Source of the DNA: Rhodovulum sp. MB263
GTDB taxonomy: Bacteria > Pseudomonadota > Alphaproteobacteria > Rhodobacterales > Rhodobacteraceae
NCBI RefSeq assembly: GCF_002073975.1
Contig: NZ_CP020384.1
Location: 3,561,001 to 3,625,000 of the forward strand
Direction of reading: 5' to 3'
Length of the DNA stretch: 64,000 bases
Below, piece after piece: positions 19,936 through 31,551 of the stretch (positions within the stretch are counted from its first letter, which is position 1; each line of letters begins with the position of its first letter). Below the pieces are notes generated by a model that did no database searches, had not been told where the DNA came from, and saw only the letters and a program-made list of their open reading frames with translations. The position numbers were made by a program, and so were the translations under genes.

Positions 19936-20467
19936 CTTTTCGTCGACAAGACCTGCCGATAGCGGCCGTTCAGCGCTTGATCGAAAGCTGGCCTGTCAAC
20001 TCTCGATCGTCAAGATCGGCTTGACAGCTCTCACCGCTGCAGATCCGGGCACGCGCCAGTCGAACCGATGAGAAAACCGGTCTCCAGCGGATGCGGGGCC
20101 GGGGACCGCTATCCGCCGATATTGTTGAAAAACACCCGCTGCGCCCGAGAAGCCATCTTGGGTTGGAACGTTGTTCTGCACCCGGGCCGAAAATGACTTT
20201 TTACAAGTCAGGGTCACGCGCAAGCAGAACCGTTTCCCATGAAATGGCACTCCTTGGATGCTCCAGTGAGTTTTTCAACAGTATCCGCCGGTTGCAAATC
20301 CGGCACCCACGCCTAGGGTGACAAGAGATATATGCATCTACTTTATAACGCATTTCGGAAAGGTGGCGCGCCGTTTTGCCCGATGATCCGACCGCCCAAG
20401 ATCTGAACCGCCCAGGAGTGGCGGGCATTGCTGCCCGCCATGTCGAGCGTCAGCCTCAGGAGCCCCG

Positions 20468-21196
20468 ATGAACATCCTCGTCTTTCAGCATCTCGATGTC
20501 GAACACCCCGGCGCGTTCTGGGATGTCTGGACAGAGGCGGGACATGGCTGGCATGCCGTCGAACTCGATGCGGGCGATCCGATCCCCGACATGGCGCCCT
20601 TCGATCTGCTGGTCGCGATGGGCGGGCCGCAGGATCTCTGGCAGAAGGATGAGCTGCCCTGGATGCGGGCCGAGCTTGACGCGATCCGCACCTGGGTCGT
20701 CGATTGGGGGCGACCGTATCTCGGGATCTGCCTCGGGCATCAGTTGCTGGCCGAGGCCCTGGGCGGCAAGGTCGTCCCGATGACGCACCCCGAGGTCGGC
20801 CTGGCCGATGTGATCCGGACCGCCGAAGGCGTTGCCGACCCGCTGCTGGCCGGGCTTCCGCGGCGGATGCAGAGCTTTCAGTGGCATGGCGCCGAGATCG
20901 GGACCCTGCCCGAGGGCGCGGTGGTCCTGGCCTCGAATGCCGCCTGTCCGACCCAGGCGATCCGCTGGGGCCGGCACGCCTGGGGCCTGCAATACCATGT
21001 CGAGATCACCGAAACGACGGTCGCCGACTGGCAGGCGATCCCCGAATATGCGGCCAGCCTCCGGGCGGCGCTGGGGCCCGAGCGCGCCGGGGGCCTCGGG
21101 GCGGAGGTGGCCCCCCATCTGGGGGCCTTCCGCGCCACGGCGAGGCAGCTGAACGACAACCTCCTGTCGGTCCTTGCCGCGACGTCGCGCGACTGA
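20468..21196 (+). CDS. Class-I glutamine amidotransferase-like protein
   Basis: 242 aa, preceded by AGGAG. Triad-type GATase: nucleophile elbow G-I-C-L-G-H-Q with Cys88, and H177 and E179 in L-Q-Y-H-V-E. The N-terminus FQHLDVEHPG, the V-A-M-G-G-P-Q-D oxyanion-side strand and the lack of a synthase domain place it with stand-alone GMP-synthase-like GATases (the type annotated near gamma-glutamyl compound hydrolysis). The exact substrate is unknown. It stands alone and converges on the anf3-like gene with only 14 bases between stops. Confidence 0.85.
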   Translation: MNILVFQHLDVEHPGAFWDVWTEAGHGWHAVELDAGDPIPDMAPFDLLVAMGGPQDLWQKDELPWMRAELDAIRTWVVDWGRPYLGICLGHQLLAEALGGKVVPMTHPEVGLADVIRTAEGVADPLLAGLPRRMQSFQWHGAEIGTLPEGAVVLASNAACPTQAIRWGRHAWGLQYHVEITETTVADWQAIPEYAASLRAALGPERAGGLGAEVAPHLGAFRATARQLNDNLLSVLAATSRD

Positions 21197-21210
21197 CGTG
21201 CGGAGGGCCG

Positions 21211-21858
21211 TTACAGCCGGAAACTCGCGACGAAGCCCGGCACCGCGATCCCGTCGGGCAGCTTCGGGTCGGGAACGGGGGGCCCCGCCTGCAGGCTCAG
21301 CGGCACATGCCCGGCCCAGCGCTCGGTTGCCAGATCCCCGGCATCCTCGTCAGGCCGGGCGGCAGCGACCTTGGCCGAGACCTCGTCGAGCCGCATCCGG
21401 ATCACCTTCGAAGCCTTCCATTCCTGCTCGGTCGGCGGACGGGCATGGTCCCAGAGGCCGGGCGCCAGCTTGTCGATGAAGGCTTTCAGCGCCACGCGCT
21501 TGTCCTCGCCCTCCACGGCTTCGGTGCTGCCGAAGGCCATCACCGAGCGGAAGAGCAGGTTGTGGTTGAAGGCCGCGCGCGAGAAGGCGACGCCGTCGAG
21601 ATGGGTCACGGTCAGGCAGACCGGAACGCCCGAGGCCTGAGCCCGCAGCATCCGGCTGGCGGCCGAGCCGTGCCAGTAGACATGATCGCCGATGCGCCAG
21701 GGGCAGGTGGGCGTGACCACCGGCGCGCCGTCGATCAGATAGCCGACATGGGCGACGAGGGCGGCGTCGATGATGGCGTCTATGGTCTCGCGGTCGTAGC
21801 GCGCAAGCCAGTGATAGCGTTTGACGCGGGTGCGGTCGCTGGGGGCGGTTTCGGGCAT
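21211..21858 (-). CDS. anf3: PNPOx-like split-barrel flavin/heme protein, Anf3-like
   Basis: 215 aa from the ATG at 21858. The open frame runs further upstream but through the neighbouring gene. The fold signature is the pyridoxamine-phosphate-oxidase-like flavin-binding barrel: D-A-A-L-V-A-H-V-G-Y-L-I-D-G-A-P-V-V-T-P, Y-W-H-G-S-A-A-S-R-M-L, V-C-L-T-V-T-H-L-D-G-V-A-F-S-R-A. It is the last gene behind anfHDGK, anfO and an anfR-like gene, the position of anf3 in other iron-only nitrogenase clusters. From the literature as I know it, Azotobacter Anf3 is a flavin- and heme-binding oxidase thought to protect the Fe-only enzyme from oxygen. Symbol given from fold and position; a general FMN-binding protein is the alternative. 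Confidence 0.65.
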   Translation of the reverse strand: MPETAPSDRTRVKRYHWLARYDRETIDAIIDAALVAHVGYLIDGAPVVTPTCPWRIGDHVYWHGSAASRMLRAQASGVPVCLTVTHLDGVAFSRAAFNHNLLFRSVMAFGSTEAVEGEDKRVALKAFIDKLAPGLWDHARPPTEQEWKASKVIRMRLDEVSAKVAAARPDEDAGDLATERWAGHVPLSLQAGPPVPDPKLPDGIAVPGFVASFRL

Positions 21859-21881
21859 GTCGGATCCTTCGATAAACAGGG

Positions 21882-22445
21882 TCAGCAATCCTGGCAGGCC
21901 AGGGAGAAGGGCAGTTCGGCCAGGCGCGGCACCGGGTACGACGCGGGCACCGATGCCACCGCGCGCAAGGCCGCCACATGGACGGCGGGCAGGCCGCGCA
22001 ATGCGGCGCCGTCGGCGATCCGGCCGAGATATTCGCGGCTGGGCGGCCGGGGTGCGCGGCGTTCGGTCTTCATCAGCATCACCGCCGCGACCCGGCTGCC
22101 ATCTTCGGCGAGCACCTCGGCCGGGTGGTGGAAGTAGATGCCGGTGCCGTTCAGCCTGACACCCCGCGCGGCCTCCAGCGCATCCGCGTCGCGCGGGGAC
22201 ATTCGGTAAAGAACACCCGGCAGCGCGGCGCCGGGGTCGGCCACCGCCGCCTCCTCGGCCCCGTCCCAGACGCGGGAATGGCCGAAAAAGCCGATCCGGG
22301 AACCGGGCAGGCTGGCGCGGGCGACAAGCTCGGCGCCGGGGCACATCCGGGCGATCTCATCGGGATGAAGCTCGATGCCATAGGCGAAGTGCAGCACGTG
22401 AACGCTCCGTCCGGGGCGTTTGGCGGGTTTGGGGAGCTGGATCAT
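21882..22445 (-). CDS. Gamma-glutamylcyclotransferase-fold protein of the anf cluster (AnfR-like)
   Basis: 187 aa from the ATG at 22445, which overlaps the anfO stop (ATGA), so translation is coupled. The frame extends further upstream only inside anfO. The N-terminus VHVLHFAYGIEL followed by M-C-P-G-A-E-L-V-A-R-A-S-L-P-G-S-R-I-G-F-F resembles the GGCT/AIG2 fold (F-A-Y-G-S-N-M motif). A second segment, P-G-A-A-L-P-G-V-L-Y-R-M-S, is also typical. By position it matches the second orf after anfK (anfR in Rhodobacter capsulatus). The S of the canonical Y-G-S-N motif is replaced by I, so ordinary cyclotransferase activity is doubtful. Confidence 0.6.
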   Translation of the reverse strand: MIQLPKPAKRPGRSVHVLHFAYGIELHPDEIARMCPGAELVARASLPGSRIGFFGHSRVWDGAEEAAVADPGAALPGVLYRMSPRDADALEAARGVRLNGTGIYFHHPAEVLAEDGSRVAAVMLMKTERRAPRPPSREYLGRIADGAALRGLPAVHVAALRAVASVPASYPVPRLAELPFSLACQDC

Positions 22446-23122
22446 GGCGCGGGGCTGTCCCTGGGGGTGACGGTCACGAAAAGCGCGCCCTCGCGGGGCT
22501 CTTCGGCGCAGACAAGGTCGCGCTCGGCCAGACTGCGCCGGAACCAGCGCGGCAGATGATCCATCCGGACCACGAGCGGGCGGAACGGTGCCTCGGCCAG
22601 CAAGGGTCCGAGCACGGTCATCGAGTTGCGCCGCCGGTCCTCGGCCAGCGCTGCGGCGAGGTCGAGAAACCGGGTGCCGTCGGCGCGGTCCTGGACCGGG
22701 ACAGGGGGCGGGGCCGCGTCGGGGACGCTGCCCGGGCCGCAACTGCCGCAGCCCCCGGCCGGAACGCTGTCACAGGCGCAGGTCTCGGTTGCGATCCGGT
22801 CCTCGCCCTCGGCCACCGCGGCAAGCTGGCCGTCGAGCGGCCCCTCTGACTTCCAGACGTGAAAGCCCAGCTGGTCCTGGAGATAGGAATAGGCAAAGCC
22901 GCGCACCTCGGCCGACAGCAGCACCCGACAGGGCGCGATTTCCTCGGCCAGCCTGCCAAGCGCCCAGCGCAGACCCGCCACGCCCTCTTCGCGGGGCAGG
23001 CGGAACGGGAACTCGCTGCTCAGCGCCCAGCCGGTGCCGGTGCCCTGATAGATCCGGAGGCACCCGGGCTCGTGCAGGCCGAGGGGCCGGCCACTGTCAT
23101 CGACATGAACGGCAATCTGCAT
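22442..23122 (-). CDS. anfO: Fe-only nitrogenase accessory protein AnfO
   Basis: 226 aa. First gene after anfK, 69 bases downstream of its stop. The N-terminus MQIAVHVDDSGRPLGLHEPG, the R-F-L-D-L-A-A-A-L-A-E-D-R-R segment and P-R-W-F-R-R-S-L-A-E-R-D-L match the AnfO family as I remember it. A cysteine-rich linker near residues 112-127 (C-A-C-D-S-V-P-A-G-G-C-G-S-C-G) could bind metal or a cluster. AnfO is required for full Fe-only nitrogenase function in organisms where it has been deleted, but its activity is unknown. Confidence 0.8.
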   Translation of the reverse strand: MQIAVHVDDSGRPLGLHEPGCLRIYQGTGTGWALSSEFPFRLPREEGVAGLRWALGRLAEEIAPCRVLLSAEVRGFAYSYLQDQLGFHVWKSEGPLDGQLAAVAEGEDRIATETCACDSVPAGGCGSCGPGSVPDAAPPPVPVQDRADGTRFLDLAAALAEDRRRNSMTVLGPLLAEAPFRPLVVRMDHLPRWFRRSLAERDLVCAEEPREGALFVTVTPRDSPAP

Positions 23123-23191
23123 GGGATCTCTCCTGTTGGGGGGGGGCGCCGGGCCGCAGGAGCGCCCCGGCAGGGGACGTGCGGTCGCTGC

Positions 23192-24577
23192 TCACCACAC
23201 GTTGAGGATCCATTCCTTGCGCTTCTTCACCTCCATGTCGGCGAAGAGCGTGTTGGCAATCTGCTCGGCCAGGAAGGTGGCGCCCGCATAGCCCAGCACC
23301 GGATGGCGATACATGCCGGCGCGGTCATAGGTGGGGAAGCCCACGCGGACCATTGGAATGCCATGGTCGATCGAGATGAAGCGGCCCTTGGAATGGCCGA
23401 GGATCAGGTCGAGCCCGAGCCCCCTGTTCCTGATCCGGTCCTCGAGATCCCAGAAATCGGCATTGGTGACGATTTCCAGATCGGGCGCGCTTTCCTGCAG
23501 CGCCAGCACCCGCGGATCCTTCACATAGCCCGAATTGTCGTCGCCCAGCAGCAGAAGCCGCGGCGTCATCCCGAGATCGAGACAGAACTCGGTCAGGCCG
23601 ATGGCCAGATCGGGATTGGCATAGATCGCGACCCGCTTGTCGGCGAGGAACATGTGTCCCAGATCGGCGATGGCATCGAGCGCGATGCCGCGTTCCTCCA
23701 CCAGGCTTTGCGGGATCGGCTTGCCGGTCACCTCGCTGACCGATTTCAGGAAGGCGTCGGTGTTGCGAATGCCGACGGGCGTCGGGCCGATCACCGAAGG
23801 CACCTTGAACTTCTTCCTCAGATAGTCGGCAGCCTTCGCCCCCTCGTAGCGGTTAAGCGCGAGGGTGGCCTTGGCATTGGCGGTGTCGCGCAGCGTCTCG
23901 ACGGTGGTGTTGCCATGGGACTGGCGGCTCAGGTCCGGCATCAGCGGGCTGTCGAAGCTCTCGATCTCGAACAGGACATTGGCCTCGACCTCCATCTCGG
24001 CCAGCAGATGCTTGAGCGCCGTGACATCGCCGGGGTTCACCCAGCCGGTCAGCAGGTTGATCCTGTCCGAGGGCGCGCCCTTCTCGGCGAAGCGCTTGAC
24101 GAAGTCGTGGACCGCGCGGTCGTAGCCGGTGATCATCGAGCCCACGAAGCTCGGGCAATGGATCGTCAGCAGATGCACCTCGCGGCCGGGGAACTTCTCG
24201 GGCAGCAATTCCTCCTCGAGCTTGTAAAGCAGCCCGTCGACATCGTCGCCGATCACCTCGGTCGAGCAGGTGGTGATGATCGGCACCACCTTCACCTCGG
24301 GATAGCGCGTCAGCAGCACCTCTACCGCGGTTTCCACCCGGTCGAGCGCGCCGAAGACCGCGCCGTCCTCATGGACCGACGAGGACGCGATCTCGAAGCT
24401 CTCCTTGAGATGCTGCGAGATCAGCAGCCGGACGAACATCACGCAGCCCTGGCCGCCATGGACGATGCCGATGCAGTCCCTGATCCCGATCGCGGCGAAC
24501 TGGGCACCGGCGGGCTGGCAGGTGAAGATCGGGTTGATGACCCCGTCCCGCTCCTTCTGAACGATCTGACATGTCAT
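23192..24577 (-). CDS. anfK: Fe-only nitrogenase FeFe protein beta subunit
   Basis: 461 aa, the usual AnfK length. Contributes to the catalytic alpha2beta2delta2 FeFe protein. P-cluster ligand cysteines are seen at C20 (F-T-C-Q-P-A-G-A), C45 (H-G-G-Q-G-C-V-M-F) and C104 (T-T-C-S-T-E-V-I-G-D-D). NifK-type enzymes carry a longer N-terminus of about 60 residues, absent here, which separates this from Mo nitrogenase. Order anfH-D-G-K with a 13-base gap after anfG. Intact. Confidence 0.96.
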   Translation of the reverse strand: MTCQIVQKERDGVINPIFTCQPAGAQFAAIGIRDCIGIVHGGQGCVMFVRLLISQHLKESFEIASSSVHEDGAVFGALDRVETAVEVLLTRYPEVKVVPIITTCSTEVIGDDVDGLLYKLEEELLPEKFPGREVHLLTIHCPSFVGSMITGYDRAVHDFVKRFAEKGAPSDRINLLTGWVNPGDVTALKHLLAEMEVEANVLFEIESFDSPLMPDLSRQSHGNTTVETLRDTANAKATLALNRYEGAKAADYLRKKFKVPSVIGPTPVGIRNTDAFLKSVSEVTGKPIPQSLVEERGIALDAIADLGHMFLADKRVAIYANPDLAIGLTEFCLDLGMTPRLLLLGDDNSGYVKDPRVLALQESAPDLEIVTNADFWDLEDRIRNRGLGLDLILGHSKGRFISIDHGIPMVRVGFPTYDRAGMYRHPVLGYAGATFLAEQIANTLFADMEVKKRKEWILNVW

Positions 24578-24590
24578 GGGAGTGATCCTT

Positions 24591-27622
<3,032 letters not shown>

Positions 27623-27677
27623 TCAGGTGCGGTGGCAGCTTCGCAGGCGCTCGGAGCGCCCGGACTGCGGTCCGTTC

Positions 27678-27713
27678 CGCGCACCGATCGGTAAACGCGC
27701 ACCGATATGTAAA
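27678..27713 (-). promoter_or_regulatory. Tandem 18-bp repeats upstream of anfH, candidate AnfA activator sites
   Basis: CGCGCACCGATCGGTAAA (27678-27695) is followed directly by CGCGCACCGATATGTAAA (27696-27713), 16 of 18 bases identical. The pair lies about 120-156 bases upstream of the -24 element, the usual position of an upstream activating sequence for a sigma-54 activator. AnfA is encoded next door. Its binding to these repeats is inference. The rest of 27473-27822 holds no gene. Confidence 0.6.
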
Positions 27714-27777
27714 TCATCTGCCGAACGGCTGCGCGCTGTCGCCCCGCCCGGTAGGGTCGAAGGGGTACCGGAACGGC

Positions 27778-27800
27778 AAAAGCCGCCCGGGGAGGGCGGC
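27778..27800 (-). terminator. Rho-independent terminator of anfA
   Basis: On the minus strand, a perfect 7-bp stem GCCGCCC / GGGCGGC with a 5-base loop is followed by TTTT. It begins 22 bases after the anfA stop and would separate anfA from the anfH operon. Confidence 0.8.
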
Positions 27801-27822
27801 GCGGGATCGACAGATGTCGGTG

Positions 27823-29454
27823 TCAGCTGCGGGGCGGCAGGGCCCGGGGGCGGAAGGCCCTGGCGTCGATGCCGTGCCGCTCCATCCGCGTGCCCAGCAT
27901 CCGGCGACTGATCTGCAGAAGCCCGGCGGCGCGGCCGATATTGCCTTCGGTCGTCTTCATCGCCTCGACGATCATCTCGTGTTCGACCGTCCGCACCCTG
28001 TCATCGAGCCCTACCCCCAGCCGGGTGCCGCTTTCCGACGGCGTCTGGAGCGAGGGCGGCAGGTTCCAGGCATGGATCACCTCGTCATCCGACAGGATCA
28101 CCGCCCGTTCGATCGCGTTCTCCAGCTCGCGCACATTGCCGGGCCAGTGATAGCTCATCAGCATGTTCAGTGCGGGCGTCGAGATGCGCTTGACGCTCTT
28201 GCCCATCGCGGCACATGCCCGGGCGACGAAATGATCGGCCAGCAGGATCACGTCGCTGCCGCGTTCGCGCAGCGGCGGCACGGTGACGGGCACCACGTTC
28301 AGCCGGTAGAACAGGTCTTCGCGGAAGAGCCCCTCCGCCACCATCTGCGGCAGATCGCGATTGGTCGCCGCGATGATCCGGACATCGACCTCGACCGCCC
28401 GGCTGCTGCCGACGCGCTCGACCATCCGGTCCTGCAGCACCCGCAACAGCTTGGCCTGCACCGCAGGACTCAGCTCGCCCAGTTCGTCGAGAAAGATCGT
28501 GCCGCCATCGGCACGTTCGAAACTGCCCTTGCGCTGGGCGGTGGCGCCAGTGAAGGCGCCCTTCTCATGGCCGAAAAGCTGGCTCTCGGCCAGCGCCTCG
28601 GGGATCGCGGCACAGTTGAAGCGGAGGAAGGGTCCTTCGGCGCGGTCCGAGGAATAATGGATGGCGCTTGCGACCAGTTCCTTGCCGACGCCGCTTTCGC
28701 CCAGGATCAGCACGGTCGCGCGCGTCTTCGAGACCTTGCCGATCAACGCATAGACATCGGCCATCATCGCCTTCGAATTGCCGATGATGTTCGTTGGCCG
28801 GAAGCGCTCTTTCAACGCGTCCTTCAGCTCGCGGTTCTGACGTTCCAGCTCCAGCCGCTCGACATTGGCAATCAGGTGAAGTTCGACCGCGGGCGCGATC
28901 ATCAGCGCGATGGCGGCCAGGAATTCGGCGTCCTGTTTCAGCAGGCGCCGGCTGACATAGCACCGCTCGCCCGCAATCGCGCCCAGGACCTTGCGGCCCA
29001 GCATGATCGGCACGCAGACGAAGGCCGACTTGCGCCGGGTCTCGCCCGCATGAGCGCCGGTCCGGTCGAGGAAATCGGGGCTCTCATGCAGGCGCGGGGC
29101 AATGATGACCTTGCCGCTTTCCACCACCTTGCCGGTGATGCCCTCGCCCAGCGCATAGACGCCCCGGCGTTCCTCCTCATCGGTCAGGCCGAAGCTGTCA
29201 TGGATGAACACCCGCCCCCGGCGGCGGTCGAGCAACGAGACGGCGCCCCGGTCCATCCGCATCCCGGTCCGCATGACGTCGAGGATCATGCCCAGCGGCG
29301 CCGAAAGATCGGTGGCGTTCGAGATGGCGTGGTTGAGCCGGTAGAGCGTCGGCAACAGGTTGACCCGGCATTCCCCCGAATGGCACTGGGTGAATTCCTC
29401 GTCCGGGCTCACCGCCCCCAGATCGAACAGGTTTTCCGCATCCTCGCCAGGCAT
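27823..29454 (-). CDS. anfA: Sigma-54-dependent activator of the Fe-only nitrogenase operon
   Basis: 543 aa NifA-like enhancer-binding protein. An N-terminal GAF domain covers about residues 35-185. The AAA+ domain starts near 210 (N-I-I-G-N-S-K-A-M) with Walker A G-E-S-G-V-G-K-E, the sigma-54 contact loop G-A-F-T-G-A and Walker B G-G-T-I-F-L-D-E-L. The C-terminal Fis-type HTH is G-N-I-G-R-A-A-G-L-L-Q-I-S-R-R-M-L-G. Two N-terminal cysteines, C24 and C29 (Q-C-H-S-G-E-C), have the C-x4-C spacing known from AnfA, where they matter for activity. Upstream of the ATG (GAGG 8 bases before it) sits a Mo-box-like dyad, so molybdenum should repress this gene. NifA would be the alternative, but the linkage to anfH and the C-x4-C motif favour AnfA. 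Confidence 0.92.
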   Translation of the reverse strand: MPGEDAENLFDLGAVSPDEEFTQCHSGECRVNLLPTLYRLNHAISNATDLSAPLGMILDVMRTGMRMDRGAVSLLDRRRGRVFIHDSFGLTDEEERRGVYALGEGITGKVVESGKVIIAPRLHESPDFLDRTGAHAGETRRKSAFVCVPIMLGRKVLGAIAGERCYVSRRLLKQDAEFLAAIALMIAPAVELHLIANVERLELERQNRELKDALKERFRPTNIIGNSKAMMADVYALIGKVSKTRATVLILGESGVGKELVASAIHYSSDRAEGPFLRFNCAAIPEALAESQLFGHEKGAFTGATAQRKGSFERADGGTIFLDELGELSPAVQAKLLRVLQDRMVERVGSSRAVEVDVRIIAATNRDLPQMVAEGLFREDLFYRLNVVPVTVPPLRERGSDVILLADHFVARACAAMGKSVKRISTPALNMLMSYHWPGNVRELENAIERAVILSDDEVIHAWNLPPSLQTPSESGTRLGVGLDDRVRTVEHEMIVEAMKTTEGNIGRAAGLLQISRRMLGTRMERHGIDARAFRPRALPPRS

Positions 29455-29464
29455 CCGCGCGCCT

Positions 29465-29489
29465 CGTTATGTATATTATGCACATAACG
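29465..29489 (-). promoter_or_regulatory. Mo-box-like operator upstream of anfA
   Basis: Perfect 8-bp inverted repeat CGTTATGT (29465-29472) ... ACATAACG (29482-29489) with a 9-base AT-rich centre, continuing into AT on the far side. It resembles the ModE/MopA/MopB recognition site (A-T-C-G-N-T-A-T-A-T-A - N6 - T-A-T-A-T-A-A-C-G-A-T). It is 11-35 bases upstream of the anfA ATG, overlapping the probable promoter or transcription start, as in Rhodobacter capsulatus where MopA/MopB repress anfA when molybdenum is present. Confidence 0.8.
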
Positions 29490-30222
29490 ATATCCGGGCT
29501 CCCTTGCGCCGGAAATCGGCCGGGAACGCGGGATCGGTCCGCAGAAGACGCTGCCCGCACAGGAATTACGCACCCAAAGCGCAGCGGCGCCCGCGGCGGA
29601 AGCCATCCGGGAAGGGTCGACGCGCGGCATCATGCCAGGAGCACGGCCGCGCAGTGCAGATCAGCGGAGGTCCGCGAGGCCGGGATCGACATCTCGGCGG
29701 AGGGGGACGCGCTGGCCGAGAATGCCCATCGCGCCGCGCAGCACCACCTCGATCCGTTCCGGACGTTCAAGACGCTGCGTGACCAAGACCTCACCAAGGA
29801 GGAGATCAGGCGAATGCCGTCATCCACGTACTGCCGTCCGCAACGTCTGTCAGAGATCAGCCCAGAAGCATCAGGCGAACCCTCTGCCTCCTGACAGCCC
29901 TTGCGCAGACCCGTGCTTTCGTTTGCGCATTCATCCGCTTTCTCTGCCCCTCTCGGCGAAACCCATGAATACGGAAAAATCTTGCCGATAATGATGCCCC
30001 ATTCGATGAAACTTCTCCTATTGCGCCAGTGAGAGGCTGGCCCGCCAGTCCCAGCACGGGAAATCCGCCGCCCCGAAGGGGCGCCGCAGCCAGGGCTTGT
30101 TCCGGAAAGCGCTGAAGGGGGTTACCGCGCGGCTCCAACGCCGGATTGGGGCCGCGCCAGGAAGTCAGACCTATCGGACAGGGGTCTTCAGCGCCCGGAT
30201 AAGGTTGCAATGTCGGAACGCG
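29490..30222. other. Spacer between anfA and the TRAP operon
   Basis: About 730 bases with no gene I can identify. The plus-strand frame near 29655-29895 (E-V-R-E-A-G-I-D-I-S-A-E-G-D-A-L-A-E-N-A-H) has a protein-like look and vaguely resembles the C-terminus of an iron-containing alcohol dehydrogenase, but no start or domain supports it. Bases 30000-30220 are the 3' flank of the TRAP permease. Confidence 0.4.
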
Positions 30223-31551
30223 TCAGCGCAGCAGTTCAAGCAGCTTCAGCGACAGGTCCGGAAAGGCCGCGACCGCCGCGAGCCCCAGCAGGCTGGTCAG
30301 CAGGAAGGGCGCCGCGCCGCGGGCGATCTGCTCGATCGAGAGCTTTGTCACATTGGCCGCCACATAGAGATTGATGCCGACCGGCGGAGTAAACAGCCCG
30401 ATGGCGAGGTTGACCATCACCACCACGCCGAACCAGACCGGGTCCCAGCCCATCTCACGCATCACCGGCAGGAAGATCGGCAGCGAGATGAACATCACCG
30501 TGATCGCATCCATGAACATGCCCGCGACCAGCAGGATCACCATGATCGCCAGCAGGATCACCCATTGGTTGTCGCTCAGCCCCAGCAGCGCGCCGGAATA
30601 GGTTCCGACCAGATCCTCGACCGTCACCACCCAGCCGAAGATCCCGGCATAGGCCACGACCAGCATCACCACCGCCGAGGAGGCCGCGGCATCGGAAAGC
30701 GCCTCGTACAGCCCCCGGAGCGTGAGGGTCCCGTAGGCGAAGGCCCCCACCCCAAGCGCATAGACCGTAGCGACAAGGGCGGCCTCGGTCGGTGTGAAGA
30801 TCCCCGAATAGATGCCGCCCAGAATGACCAGAGGCGTCAGCAGCCCCCAGAACGCCTCGCGGAACGCCGCCGCCAGCCGCGTCCAATAGGGCAGATCCGC
30901 ATGCGGTGCGGGGCTCAGCGCGTCAAGCGCCGCCCGCCCGGCGCCACGCCGCGCGGCGAAGGGCAGCGTCGCCAGCATCACCAGCCCCATGAACAGCCCC
31001 GGCACCACGGCCGCGAGGAAAAGCTGCGAGATCGAGGTCTCGGCGATCACGCCATAGATCACGAGCCCGATCGAGGGCGGAATGACGATGGACAGCGCGG
31101 CCCCGGTGCAGACCAGCCCCGCCGCAGAGGCGCGGGAATAGCCGTCTTCCTCCATGCCCTTGACGATCATCGGCCCGATGGCCGCGACCGAGGCCGGGCC
31201 CGAGCCGCTGACCGCGCCCCAGAACAGGCAGACCACGGTGCCCACCACGCCCATGCCGCCCGGCATCGAGCCGATCAGCACCCGGAAGAAGCGGATCATC
31301 CGCTCAGCAATGCCCAGCGTGCCCATCAGCGTGCCCGCGAGGATGAAGAACGGGATCGCCAGCAGCGAGAACTTGGTCACCCCCGCCACGATCAGATCGC
31401 CCGCGAGATCGAAGCCGAAACCGATCTGTCCCATCGCATAGAAGGCCGAGAGCCCCAGCGCGAAGGCCACCGGCACCCGAAGCGCCATCAGCAGGAAGAA
31501 CAGGATCACCATTTCGGTGCCCGCGCCGAGGCCGGGGATCAGATCAGGCAT
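30223..31551 (-). CDS. dctM: TRAP transporter large permease (DctM)
   Basis: Inner-membrane ion-coupled solute channel, 442 aa from the ATG at 31551; the open frame continues upstream only inside dctQ. About 12 hydrophobic helices. Family marks: L-L-A-I-P-F-F-I-L-A-G-T-L-M near residue 60, FWGAVSGSGPASVAAIGPMI near 110, SIVIPPSIGLVIYGVIAETS near 150, Y-S-G-I-F-T-P-T-E-A-A and NLAIGLFTPPVGINLYVAAN near 375. It overlaps dctQ by 8 bases. Last gene of dctP-dctQ-dctM. Confidence 0.94.
   Translation of the reverse strand: MPDLIPGLGAGTEMVILFFLLMALRVPVAFALGLSAFYAMGQIGFGFDLAGDLIVAGVTKFSLLAIPFFILAGTLMGTLGIAERMIRFFRVLIGSMPGGMGVVGTVVCLFWGAVSGSGPASVAAIGPMIVKGMEEDGYSRASAAGLVCTGAALSIVIPPSIGLVIYGVIAETSISQLFLAAVVPGLFMGLVMLATLPFAARRGAGRAALDALSPAPHADLPYWTRLAAAFREAFWGLLTPLVILGGIYSGIFTPTEAALVATVYALGVGAFAYGTLTLRGLYEALSDAAASSAVVMLVVAYAGIFGWVVTVEDLVGTYSGALLGLSDNQWVILLAIMVILLVAGMFMDAITVMFISLPIFLPVMREMGWDPVWFGVVVMVNLAIGLFTPPVGINLYVAANVTKLSIEQIARGAAPFLLTSLLGLAAVAAFPDLSLKLLELLR

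Larger units (their letters stand above)
19162..20467. other. 1.3-kb spacer with decayed mobile and TA-type fragments
   Basis: No intact gene. Recognisable pieces are an IS3 orfB remnant near 19430-19670 on the minus strand and a GNAT-like remnant near 19792-19935 on the plus strand, listed separately. Base composition drops in GC after about 20140, and the last 100 bases probably hold the promoter of the amidotransferase gene. Confidence 0.5.

Noticed and set aside
27823..29454. nifA rather than anfA
   Set aside because: Directly linked to anfHDGK, N-terminal C-x4-C motif, and a Mo-box-like operator at its start; no nif structural genes nearby.
29655..29895. Plus-strand coding fragment resembling an alcohol dehydrogenase C-terminus
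   Set aside because: The similarity is too weak and short, with no start, no ribosome site and no upstream domain.
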